From Sparassis latifolia (lineage: Eukaryota; Basidiomycota; Agaricomycetes; Polyporales; Sparassidaceae), in NCBI GenBank assembly GCA_018466975.1, contig CM031556.1, positions 1,178,001 to 1,242,000 of the forward strand: 64,000 bases of DNA, read 5' to 3'. Of the stretch, positions 38,211 to 50,183 are shown piece by piece. Numbering within the stretch: the first letter of the stretch is position 1; each line of letters opens with the position of its first letter. The position numbers and the translations under genes were made by a program. The notes beneath the pieces are model-generated. The model did no database searches. It saw nothing but the letters and a program-made list of their open reading frames with translations, and was not told the origin of the DNA.

Positions 38211-39698
38211 GACAAGAATGCTAGTGTGGCGCTCAGAAGACCGACGAGCGCCTGCGACACGACCTGTTGCGCTCGGCACCGTCGCTGATAGCCAGCAGTA
38301 CTTGGGAGGTTCGTTCCACATCTCACCGCCAGGGACCGTGCATCATGAGGTGGGATTCAGACCGTCCATCGCTTGCTTCTAGCCGTAGCTCCCGGGCACT
38401 TACGCCAGGATAGTCCACGGGTCGTCCAGCAAACGAGCGCATCTTACCCGACGTCAAGGTATACATATCAAGGGCCTTGCATCAGTGACGACTTCATCAG
38501 ATATAATGAGGACCAATAGAGGACTCACATCTGTCCAGTAAGCAATAGAAGGAGTAATAACCACCCTTCGCGAGCGGTCTTTCACATCACTTAGGCTCTA
38601 AACAGTCACAGAAACCCACAAGAAGCACATAAGTATGGGCGGGTCGTATGCCGGTGGGAGTGCGACCTCGTGAAAACCGGAAAAGACGCTGGAGACGGTG
38701 CCCCGCAGAGGATATTGCTATTAGTCTGATGCTGTCTCACTTGACAGGGCATTGAACGTCGGAAAACCTACACTTTGTCCCTCCTCGGAGCACTTGGAGT
38801 TGATGACATGCGAGAATGTCTAGTGAGTATGCCAGGTATCGTAACGAGGATTCCCTGTTCTCACAGACCTTGTACTGCGCGAGGAGAAGCGAACGTCCCA
38901 CTCTCAGGAAAGCAACGATGTATATGGAAGCACAAGAACAAGAACATCGGCAGCTGTAAGCTGAGCAGTTCGTGGAAGAGGCTGAACCGGGACAGGAAGT
39001 TTGATGACGACAAATTGGAGATAGGTTGAGTATTTTAGCGGGATAAGTCAAGAAATGTCCACAAGGGGTAATTTTTGAAAAATCCAAGATCTCCGATGCG
39101 AGATCTACAAGATGAGATCGATCCTCGGCTGCCAAGACTCCAAAAGGCGACTCCTGGCCTGCAAACTTGTTAACTCGGCCCAGCTGCGCCAGACGAGCAC
39201 GAAAAGATGTCTGGTAGAGCATTGGCTTCGACTTGGAAAGGTTTCTGTTCCATTCATCTAAGTATCCCCGCCATCAATTACAATCACTGCAATGCCCGCC
39301 ACTCATCGATATCCAAGGCACAGTCACGCGAGGCTAAGAGTATAAATTACCAAAAGGGGGCTCATGACGTTATGTTCGGCCACGTCAAAGAGAAAGTCGT
39401 ACTTTACCTCAAACAGTGTCTCGTTTGAGTCCAATAATGCACGATAAAATACACAGTACTAGTGGTACCAACAGTGGACGCCTTCTGCATCTCCGCGCTC
39501 GACTTATGAGTGCAGTGCCAGGGAGATACACCGTGACGGATACCTGCGCGCTGACGAACAAGTAAGGATATAGGATCAAGCAGTGCACGAGGAACGTGAA
39601 TATGCCGTCGAGTCAAGAATATGATACACTGAATGACGAAGAAAATGCACAGTTCTGAGACAGAAGAAAGCTGATGGACGACTCGAAGACAAATACGC
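38211..39698. other. Gene-poor stretch, right part
   Basis: About 1.5 kb between the TIR element and the stop codon of the next minus-strand gene. A 161-codon minus-strand frame (38737-39222) has no recognisable motif and is Cys/Ser-rich in a way that suggests non-coding sequence. I see no RNA gene. Confidence 0.35.
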
Positions 39699-42600
39699 TC
39701 ATTCCCTGTGACCACCCATCAAGAGGGCCATCAAGTCCTGCGCGCCCTGTGGATTACCCCCAGACAGCCCTTGCTGCTGTTGCAGATGGAGAGGTAGCAT
39801 ATGCGGCACCAAGTGAGGAGGTATATGCTGCTGCTGCTGTTGTTGCTGGCGCATGGAGACGTGCGACGCTGGTATCTGTGAAAGTCCGTGCTGGGGACCA
39901 AACCCTGACCCCGAACCTCTCAATCCCCCACCCATACCACCTCCATTCATCCCCAGCAACTGCGCTTGGGTGTGCGTTCGTAGTTCCATATTGTTCTGCA
40001 GACCCATCCCGGCCATTGAGTTCACACCAAGCGTGCTCTGGGGACCAGGAGGGCCGCGGACCTGTGGATTGCCATTGTACCCAAGACCACCTCCTGTGAA
40101 GTTATTGTAGATCTGCTGCGCAGGCGAGCTGCCTTGCAAGCCAGCATGCAGTCCAACACCCATAGGTCCTCCCGGGTATTGTGATGGGTCGTGAGGCGGG
40201 CGTCCACCGAGATTTGCGAGCCCTTGAGGTAACCGCTGCGAAGGTCCCTGGAGAGTGGTTTGGTTCGAAAGTGGAGACGGGCCGCCACGATATTGTGCCT
40301 GCTGAAGCGGCATGCCACCGTTGCGCAGCATTCCTGCTTGCTGAGAGTACAACGAGGGTACAGGACCGGAATACATCTGATCAACGTGTCGCTGGGGAGG
40401 GAGACGCTGCATGTTGAAGTGTAACGGGTCGTCAAGCTGCTCGTTGAAGAGGACTCCAGTAGGCTCCCTGCTTCGGGACCGCGGGACGGCCGGTCGAAGA
40501 CCAGGAACCATTCCATCCGGAACAAAGTTCCTGTCATCAAAGCGGCTGTCGTACAGTGAGTCTAGGTGATTGTTAGACGGGAAATGCTGCTGTGGGTGGA
40601 TTTGCTGCTGGAGAGCATGTAGCTCTGCGTGACCTTGCCCAAAGGGGCTTCCGGAGGCAAGTCGGCCGGGAGGAGGTATCTGCGGTGAAACACGATGACC
40701 CTAAAATTCTCCGCCGTTAGTGTCTGCATACCGTGATTCAACGGGAAGATTGCTGACCTGGGAGGAGTTCTGCAGCATGGCGAAAATGTCTTCCATAGTT
40801 CTTGATTCGCCACCGTTGCCTAACGTATCATTGAGGTGCATCTGCTCCATTCTCGTACCCAGATGAGATGAAGAGGAGGCAAAGCCTGCTCCAGGCTGTA
40901 CCTTCCTGGCAGGAATGCTTTGTGCCTCTCTGGTCTTGGAATCGAAAAATTTAGCAAATCGGCTCCCTTTACCACTAGCGTAAGTAGGGCCATTAGACAT
41001 AATTCCATTGGAATTGAACGAACCGCTTTGAATGTTGGCTGCAACAGGTGGGCCACCTCCCAAATCGACAAATGGAGTTCCGCTCTCGGAAATGCCATAT
41101 GTCGCTCGTTCTGACATAATCGAAGCACGACGAAGGGTGTCATTTATCTGCCCAGCGGCAGGTGGTATATCGTGCAAATCTTCAAACTGATGAGATGCTT
41201 GAGATAAATTACCGTGCGGCGAGTAACTCCTAATGACTTGTGACGACTCGGAGGGTGCTAGTCTAGCGCCAAGAGGTCCTTCAGATCCCACAGCGGACAA
41301 AGCGTCGGGCGCGCTGTGCATTGTGCCAGCGAGTAAAGGATTTACGGAAGCGAGTGAAGAAACGTTCGTTGCCTTCTGCGCAGCAAGAGGAGGAACACCT
41401 GGAGGAGCGAATTGGGCAATAGGGTCAAGAGTTGAGAGACTCTTCGACGGGAGGAAGTCGGGGTTGACGGGTGAAGCAGCTGATACACGAGAACCGAATG
41501 CGAGGAGACGAGACCCAGGTGGAGGATTGAAAGTGGTGGGTGCATTCGAGGACGACAAACCCACTGGTGGAATGTCTGTGTATTGAGCGGTAGACGGTGA
41601 TGACGTAGAAGAGGACATTGCTACGACACGGGACTGTAGAACCCTAGACCTGTCCAAATCTAAGGACGGGGTGGATGGCTTGGGAACACGCAGGGACGAC
41701 TCATTTGATGCAGAGGAAATCAAGGCGGATAATAATGACTGCGACCCTTCTGAGGGGGATACGTCTGATTTATCCGGCTGAGAAGAGTGATGGATGCTCC
41801 CTGTCACGATGGCCGCTTGTTTAACAGACTCTTCCAATGTGCGAGGAGTACTGGCAGTATCTGTTTGTAAAAGCGAGGAGACGGGAGGTGAGCAGGCATT
41901 TGAGAAACATTAGCAGGTAGGTGGAAAAGCGGCCGTTGCATTGCGCACCGTTCGAAACCGTTGACGGTTCTTGGTTAGCGTTAAAAGCACCTCCTGGTGA
42001 ATTGGAGTTATTCTGTGTGACTGTTGGTTTATCTTCCTTTTTCTCCGCCTCCCTTTTCATCATCAACTTAAAGAGTTGGATTTCGTCAAGCTGATTTTCG
42101 ATGGGATTGGAAATAGGAGGAGTGGAATCGCCAGATGGATCCGTCACGGTCTTGTGCGTCGTTGTGTCGGCATTAGACTGGAGTTCCTTCTCCTTGCGCT
42201 CTTTCTCCTTCATCCCCTTCTTCCAGGCTTGGATGCCATCCAGTTCGCCATCCACAGGTTTACCTCCGAGTATGCCTCCACCTGAAGTGCTTGGAATATA
42301 CGTCTCCATCCATGCTGGCTCTGCTTCTCTGTCCCTGTCCCGTTCTCTGCGTTCGTCTTTCTCCTTGCCGTCGTCAGCGGCACCTCCTCTTCGCTCGCGT
42401 GGCCCGCGCTTAGGGCGAGTATCACGGTCGTCACCTGCAGCAGGACGTTCCCTGTCACGCTCGTCATGTCTATCCCACCTTTCGCGCTCCCGTCTAGTGG
42501 CCACCCTCTCGTCTCGTCTGCCATCATCCCTCCATCGTCTTGGGTCATCGTCCAGGTCTCGGTCCCGGTCGATGTCTCTCTGACGAGGGTGATCATACCT

Positions 42601-43983
42601 GTCTCGATTGTCTCGCTGGATATGGTCGTCCCGATCTCTGTCACGATTGTGGAAGTCATCCCAATCCCGGCGGGAATAGTCGTCGCGATCACGCCGAGGA
42701 TAGTCATCCTTGTCCTTGTCACGATCGCCATCACCACGGCGATCACGACCTCTGTCCCGTTCGTCGCGGTCCCGGTCTCGTCGACCCGCAGAAGGTTCGC
42801 GTCTAGGTCTGGAAGATTCACGTACCCGAGAACGAGGCCGATCACGGTTTTCACGGTCTCTTCGAGAATTGTCAGGTCCTGGAAACAGTATCATCATTCA
42901 TGTGGCCACTCTGATGTTCGTCCGAACCCTTTGAAGGCGAAGGAGAACTTACTGTCGTCTCTGGTGGTGCGTGACGTATCAGGTCCTGCAGAACCAGTTA
43001 ATGACACGGGACACGACCCTCACAGGTTGCAAGTAGACATACCTCTCCTCCAGTCCTCGCTGCTTTCTCCAAGCTTTCTTTTAGGTGTATCCCTTACCTC
43101 AGCACGGCGGGCAGCGACAGATCCTTGTGGCTGCCCAAGCCTTGATGTCGCAGAATTCAAATGCGGAGCTGAGTCTCTCTCTTTGTTGCGCAAGTTAGTG
43201 GCAGCAAGTCCGCGGTCGCGATCATATTTGTCAGAAAGCTGGATACGGGCTGTTAACGCAACGCCACAGTGCAGCCGTCAGCATTTCCACTCACGTTCCG
43301 CAGTCTTTCCTGACCTTCCTTGTCCCTAAGGTCCCGCTCCCGCTCCTTTTCCGAGTCTTTATCCTTGTCACGCTCGGTCGTACGGAGTGATTGATGCCGA
43401 AAGTTGCCCATTTGTGAAGGCTGGGTTAGCGCAGTGCGGAATGTGGGTCTGGTTGGAGCATCTACCATGAGAAGAACATGAATATACGAGATCATTGTCT
43501 GCACGCAGTCATGCTTACCTGTATCTTCCGGGTCCCGTCGAAAGCTATGGAGGCATGAGTATTCTGACCGACACAGAAAACTGTCGCAACACACCGTCTA
43601 TCTCTAGCATTTGTCGCGCCATTGGTGTTTTCTGAATCTTTCTTCGTCGTAAGTTGTTGCTCATTCCAATCTCTGGCCGATGAGGCGTAAGCAATGCGGG
43701 TGTGAAGAGCAGCACGCTATTCTCACCCGAACCAGTCCTTCAAGGGAGGCATGCCATCCGGGGGTTTAACCAAAGGAGATTTGTGCAGATACAGAACCTG
43801 CGAGCGAGTGTAAACCCTAAGTGGCCGTGGTGGAGTGTCTATTTTGTCATCTGTGTCGTCTGGTTGCGGGTCCTGTAAGACGACTCCGGCGACTCCTTCG
43901 ACAAGGTCATCGACCACTAGGCTTTGCAGTAGTGGTGAAGATTCCGCATCCGGTTTGCGAGTTTCGATATCCACAGCGGCCAT
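39699..43983 (-). CDS. Large low-complexity protein with a possible eIF4E-binding motif (4E-T/Eap1-like)
   Basis: Nine exons sum to 1264 codons: 43727-43983, 43595-43672, 43519-43544, 43295-43461, 43043-43238, 42953-42985, 41949-42878, 40758-41860 and 39699-40700. The N-terminus (residues about 50-85) has LRVYTRSQVLYLHKSPLVKP and GMPPLKDWFG. YTRSQVL resembles the YX4Lphi eIF4E-binding motif, with Val in place of the first Leu. Residues about 255-420 are dominated by RD/RE dipeptides (RRDRDRDERDRGRD). Later segments include DEIQLFKLMMKREAEKK and EDIFAMLQNSSQ. The C-terminus is Gln-rich (MRQQQQQQQHIPPHL...HLQQQQG) and ends MALLMGGHRE. This layout suggests an mRNA-regulatory scaffold of P-body type. 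The family assignment is an inference. Gene structure is supported by exact frame over eight introns. Confidence 0.65.
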
Positions 43984-45342
43984 GTCCTAAGGTGACAGTT
44001 AGAAGACGAAGAGCGCTGGAGACTGAAAGCGCCTGTGGCACGGACTTCAAACTTCGCATGGAGGAAGCGCCCGGGCCGGTCACCACACTGCCTGTGGCCG
44101 AACCTTCACTGTGGCGGCTGACTGTGTCCTCAGAACTTCTTGCATTGCAATTTTTTTCACGTCAGCAGACTCCCAATACCAACTCTACATGCAGGGATGG
44201 CGTTCGCCACGCAGGGTCCAACTCTGAAACATTTTATACTGAGGCAAAGAGTGCTCAATCTATATCGTCAAGCCGTCCGTGCGTCCCGATGTAACGCCTT
44301 CGCCAACACGCTCTGCCAAGCAATCTGACATTGCCCTGCAGCCATTCCAGACATTCAAACACGAAGTGAGACGGTCCGTTGGATTCGTGGGGAATTCGAG
44401 AGAAACAGACATATCAGCGACGTGGTTCGCACTTTCACTCACAAGCTCTCGTCCGTTATTCATTGACCGGGACGTTACAGACTTTAATCGAGGACAAGTT
44501 AGCGGCAGGTCGCCGAGAGCTCAGACAAATTCTACCAACTATCGCCTTGCCGATAGCTCAGGCATGACCCTCCCACACAGCTGGCTGTGCACCCTCGACT
44601 TGAGGTTATCTTTCCTTGTGGGACGTACGTCTTGGTGTGATTATAGTGGGACCACCGTGACTTCACCGAGGTATTGTCAACGTTAGGTCAGGGTACTTTT
44701 GTCGTCGACTTCGTGCAGACAGGCTCGGAAAGCCAAAGCGATCACGTGATAAGTATACATTTGGTCACGGTGCCCACACTCCGATGTGGTTCAGCTTCCA
44801 GCTTGCTCAGTTCGGATGGAGCGCGCACATAGCCTGCTCTCGCCGAGTTAAGCTTCCTTGAGGGAGAATCTTGAATTGTTGCGTGTGAACTAGGCAGCCC
44901 ACAAAAGTGCACTTCTAAACCTCCTCTGGCTCCTTATCGTACAATCAGGCGCTGTACACGACGATCTCACATACGTGCACTGTATACACGCTGAAATTTC
45001 CGTGGTGGATAGGATAATAAACAGGTATCAGTGGCAGATTTCTACGCTGAACCCACTGACTATTGGACTTGCACTAGTGGAACAATTTCACCAAATAGTA
45101 CGTCGTTGCAGACTTGACACCTGCAGTTCGTCTCATCCCAACATCTACAGAGTACGGTATCTTCCCCTTGCATGAGGCCTAGCCCAGAGACGGGTTCCAA
45201 CCAATGTCCTCCTGTCTTCTCGTGCTCTACGTTTAAGCAGTGCTTGATTTGAAACCTTGTTTCCCGCTTATAACTCCCACTTTCTTCGCGCCCAATCGCT
45301 CTCAACTTCGACCCCATCATCATTCTCTACCCTCACACCGCC
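43984..45342. other. Intergenic between divergent genes
   Basis: This is 1.36 kb upstream of both the 4E-T-like gene (-) and the RdRP gene (+). Short open frames only. The RdRP start codon is preceded by CACACCGCC, a good fungal Kozak context. Confidence 0.45.
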
Positions 45343-48300
45343 ATGGAAATATTTATGCAAAATATTGGGCCGTCCGTGACCCAGTATGATCTTAAAGATA
45401 TGATAGCGGATGTCTTACATAGCCCTGCTTTTACCCGTTCTTCAGGTGTTCTCAATTTTGAGGCGCGTATCTTTCAGCATGGCAGGCGAAACCACTTACG
45501 TCAGGGTACCATGACTTTACCTTCGGAAGATATTGGCTGGCAGTTTTTACAGGAGTATGGAGGTCCACAGCCGAAGAAGTCCATCGGCCGTACAAGAATT
45601 ACATTTCAGCCTAGCAGAAACAAGCCAAACGCTCAGGTACTAGAAATGATCTGCCGTCTGCCGTACGTTAACCAAAGACTCCTGCGGGAAAAGGAAGAAA
45701 GAGCCCAGGAGTTGGATGCGAGAAGTGTGTCTATTCGAACCATCCAATTCGGACGGGAGTGTCGCGATGGTGTATATTCGGTCGAATGGGAGAAGCACTG
45801 CGTCGGGGCCCACCTCATATTCAATCAGGAAAGGAAAGAGTTTCGAGTGGAAGTTCCAGATTCCACGAACACCCGCTTTATTTCCATCCGAACGGCTCAG
45901 ATCTTCTCGCTTTCTGCGAGCATGGATGATCCACATGCCCCCACGGTGTTTTTCTCTCTCAATCATCCTCCTGCATTCGAGTCAAGGCCATCCGACCTGG
46001 AGACTCTGATGAGCAACCTCTTGTCAATGAAGAATGTTCCGATCAGACAGCGATGGTGTGCCTTTGACGATGATCATCTCCGCGTCGCCTCTTTTACTTC
46101 ACTGTCCATGCGACTGGTTTGCAAGGCTTCCAATGATCTGGATAATTTCCGTTCTATCTGTCGCATGACGCATACGAGATTCGATCATTCTTCCTATCCA
46201 ATTCAATACCGTGGCCTATTCTCCGACCAAGTTCGCCGTACTTACTCGGATTGGTTATCAAGATTGGTCTGGCCTGTCGCATTCCAGGTGGAAGCATTGG
46301 CGCGTGCCCATTTCATTGACTTGAAGGAGCTTTTGGGATTGCGGGAGAGCATCGAATTAATGGTTAGGGAAAGGGGAGCATCATCTACTGCGATGTTTCT
46401 TCATGATTTCGCTTCGCACGCCAAGACGTTGTTCTGGTATGGCGAAGAATCCGAGTTGTCTCAGGAGTCGGTGGAGATCTTATTCTCGCGTCTGTCTCGC
46501 GAGTTCCTTTCCAAACCCATACCACCCATGCCGCCGCCGTCAGAGGACAATTTTGATTGCCTTCATGTGATCGTGACACCCACAACCATGTATCTCGAAG
46601 GCCCATTTCCGGAGAGATCAAACCGCGTCATGCGCACATATCCAGGAAACGAGGATAGCTTCGTGCGGGTCAGTTTCGCTGACGAAACGCGTCTTCAACA
46701 TCGATTTGACCGTGAAGTCGACGGGCGAGCTTTTGTTGATCGCACAATCAAGAACTTGTTATTAAACGGCGTCACGATCGCAGGCCGCCCCTTCCGCTTT
46801 CTTGCTTATTCACAATCCGCTCTAAAAGAGCATGCGGTTTGGTTTGTGAAGCCCTTCACGGATCCCAAGCGTGGGCGCATCGACGCGCCAACCATTATCC
46901 GGAGTCTAGGATCGTTTCGCCACTTACCCTACGACCGTCTACTCATATACTGTCCTGCTCGTTATGGTGCCCGGATATCACAAGCATTTACCGCCACGGA
47001 TGCTTCTGTATCGGTTGAAGCAGATGAAGTATTTGTGCTCAACGATGTGCAGGATCCAGACGGCCGGTGGACATTTACCGATGGTGTTGGTACCATCTCT
47101 GCAGAGCTAGCTCGTACGATATGGGGCAAATTGTGCGCTAAGCGCCCTCGAGGTAGGCGCCACAAAGCATATCCGCGCACCTTTCAAATACGCTTCATGG
47201 GATCGAAAGGAATGCTGAGCGTCGATTACAAACTGTCTGGCCGAGTTGTCTGCCTAAGGGATTCGATGATCAAGTTCGACGCCCCTCAATCTCTGGACAT
47301 CGAGATTGCAAGGGCATTTGACAAGCCCGGGAGGTACTACCTGAACCGGCCACTCATCATGATTCTGGAGGGCCTTGGAGTACCCTGCGAAGTGTTCAAA
47401 ATCTTGCAGGATAACGCCGTGCGTGATGCAGAAGGCTCCGTACTTTCGTTGGAGCGCGCAGGGCGATTGCTGGAAGCGCATGGTCTTGGGACCTCGTACC
47501 GACTCACCTCTACAATGCTCAGCCTGCACAGACTTGGTGTTGGACCTCTCTCTGAGGACGTGTTTTGGCAGCAAATGATGGACTTTGCTGTCAATCATGT
47601 CCTGCGAGAGCTCAAACATCACGCCAGAATCCCTGTTCCCGATGGGTGGACGTTGGTTGGCGTCGCTGATGTCCATGGATTCTTGAAGGAGGGAGAGATA
47701 TTCGCTTGTATTGACTCTCAAGATCACTCTGGACTTATCTATCTAGAAGGTCCCACATTGATTTCACGATCACCGACAATTCATCCAGGTGACGTTCAGC
47801 TTGTCCGTGCCATCGGTAGACCGCCTCCAGGATCTCCCTTCGAGAAGGAGTCTTTGCGAAACAGCGTTGTTTTTTCCATCAAAGGTGAGCCCGTTGCTAT
47901 AGATGTGGTCTTTTTCTAGGCCCCTAAGTCTCCGTACTAGGTGCACGGCCTTTGCCGTCCTGCCTGGGTGGAGGTGATCTTGATGGGGACGTCTACAATG
48001 TTACCACAATGCGATCACTGTTGCCGCAGAAAACATATCACGCTGCCGATTATGATCCAGCCAAGAAAAAACTGAACGACCATGAAAGCACAATGCACGA
48101 TGTGGCGGAATTTGTTGCGGAGTATATCAACAGTGACGTTAGTTTTCATTCTAGCCGGGCGTCTGTCATTGTCTGACCTAACGCGTCCGTCAGACCTTAG
48201 GGATCATCGCCATCAACTGGCTTATAATTGCAGACCAGAGTCCAAAGGGGATCCTAGACCTCGACTGTCTCCGACTTGCGCAGTTGCATAGCGATGCCGT

Positions 48301-49060
48301 AGACTATCCGAAGAGCGGCATGCCTGTCCCTTTGGAGCATATCCCGAGGCTCAAGTTCAAGGCAAAACCTGACTGGAACGCACCCGAGACACTCACGAGG
48401 GAAACTCCCGACTTCTACGAAAGCAGACGCGCCATTGGCAAGCTATACAGAGCCATTGAACTCCCCGCCTTAAGAACAGTTGCAAGAGCGTCCAGTGTTC
48501 AACGTCGACATCTGGAGGACAGCCACGAGGAGTCATCTCGTTACGTCTTGGATGAATTCTACTCTGAAGAACCACATCTTGACGACTATGTTCGGTTGGC
48601 CGTCGAGGATCGTGTCGGACAGTTCCTCCCACTGCAAGACATCACATTTAATGACGATGTGATAATCGGACTCTGGGAGCTATTCCATTCATATGTTTCG
48701 CAGCTGCGCGCGATTTGCACCGACAATACACTCTCTCACACTCGCTCAGCGATGCTCACGGAAGAAGAGGCCGTTATTGGAACGATCGTGGCGAAGTGTT
48801 CTCAGCCCCGCAAGCGCAAGGATTTGATGTCACAGATGCGTGAGCAGACCAGCGTTCTTATCAATGGAATGCGTGCGGAAATATCTGGAGACGAAGACAT
48901 GACACCGGATGAGTCGTTGGAGAGAGCGTGGATTGCGTACAAGGTGGCTCTCATCGAAACAAATTATTTCGGTGCCCGCAGCTTCGCGTGGATTGCTCTT
49001 GGTGAGATTTTCGATGCAATAAGGAACATCGAGGACGCCGATAAGAATTTGTTGAGGTGA
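45343..49060 (+). CDS. RNA-dependent RNA polymerase of the RNA-silencing pathway
   Basis: Three exons (45343-47884, 47941-48137, 48194-49060) give 1201 residues. The catalytic double-psi beta-barrel motif is DLDGD at residues 860-864 (in SCLGGGDLDGDVYNV), the metal-binding aspartates of eukaryotic RdRPs. Upstream are FTDGVGTISAELAR, FQIRFMGSKGMLSVDY, LRDSMIKFD and LYLEGPTLISRSPTIHPGD-type segments of the conserved core. Downstream is the WLIIADQSPKGILDLDC segment. Such enzymes (QDE-1, Rdp1, RDR) make double-stranded RNA for Dicer in quelling and heterochromatin formation. The long intronless first exon contrasts with the intron-rich neighbours. The final TGA lies within AG/GTGAGC, a good donor, so an extra short exon cannot be excluded. 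Confidence 0.95.
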
Positions 49061-49426
49061 GCACCACTTCGCACGTATGGGCCATGTCGTATATTGATAC
49101 TACGTGTCTGAAGACCTTGATGCTGGACCACGCTGTTGGGATACCACTTCCATTGGATGAAATTTTTACGAGCGAATGATCAGCGCAGGCCTGTATCTAA
49201 CTGTCATCTGCCACAACACAGCGAATTGAACGCAGATCTTGGTGGCAATGTACTACATATCTCTGGTCTTGCGACTGACCGATGTACAATACCTTTATAC
49301 ATACTCACAATACAGTTCTTCACCAGTTCCACAGGGGATGCTGCGCAAGGACCGCGAGGGCACTAGGCCCCGCATCCGTAGCGCAATCACAAGGAGCACC
49401 AAACCGTTTGCTGCCACAGAAAACGC
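49061..49426. other. Intergenic between convergent RdRP and SmD2 genes
   Basis: A 3' flank of both genes. I see no gene or RNA. Confidence 0.5.
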
Positions 49427-50034
49427 TTACGCAGTGTTGCGAAGAACTGGGGGTTCATCATGGGTGATATTATTCGAAAGATTTGACGATAAACTCACTC
49501 AGGATAACTGAGTCACCCCTGGAGGTTCAACAGTGTCGGTGAAAGTAGCCCCGACAGGTAGATGAGATGACTGACCTCAAGAACATTTTGCTGATGAACC
49601 GATCCTTGTTCACCGGCTTTTTGTTCTTGCCCTTGGGAACCTCGGTCCACATCTAAAGCGAGCGTCAACATTTGCCAACGATGGATCTGCGAGACGACTC
49701 GCCTCCTTGACATTCTCGAGAACCTGTCGCGCACCATTTCAGTGCACGCGATGTAGTACTAATGGACATTCACGTACCATGTTACTGTGTCGGTCAAATG
49801 CCTTCACACGAGCAAGCAGTTTCTTGTTGTTTCGTAGAGAAATGAGGACTTGCGTATGATTTCTCACTGCTTGTTGCAGCACTGAGAGTGGACCCTGGCT
49901 AATCTCATGTTCCTCGAGGGCACGCAACTGAGCCTCGTCCAGCTCGGATTTGGGTACGTGAACATATTGGCTGTAGAATTATCAACACAGATGAGCGGCA
50001 GAAGCATAGACCAGAGCAGCAAATCTCGCCTCAT
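49427..50034 (-). CDS. SMD2: Small nuclear ribonucleoprotein Sm D2
   Basis: Six exons of 5, 193, 21, 77, 20 and 20 nt (50030-50034, 49778-49970, 49703-49723, 49576-49652, 49499-49518, 49427-49446) give 111 residues. Joined, they read [73 protein letters not shown] and [20 protein letters not shown]. This is a complete Sm fold with Sm1 and Sm2 motifs and the expected length. SmD2 pairs with SmD1 in the heptameric ring on U1, U2, U4 and U5 snRNAs. Two of the five introns (49971-50029 and 49653-49702) begin with GC (donors AG/GCGAGA and AG/GCGAGT) and end with AG. Both are required for the conserved junctions MSQYV and VKEMW. It is head to head with PES1, 149 bp apart. Confidence 0.92.
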
Positions 50035-50183
50035 TTTGCGTTGTGTTGAGTGAGGTCTGCAGAACACGGGTGTAGAGTACAAGGTGTTTAGCGCCCGTGC
50101 AGTACACTCTTTCGAAAAAGTCTGCCAATCGGTGACTGCAAGCTGCGTCCACACTCGAAACTTGTCTGCACCATCTCCATACC

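Noticed and set aside
43098..43238. Possible donor GTAAGG at 43097 in exon 5 of the 4E-T-like gene
   Set aside because: The only nearby acceptor would leave an intron of about 20 nt. Reading through keeps frame to the GTATGT donor at 43042.
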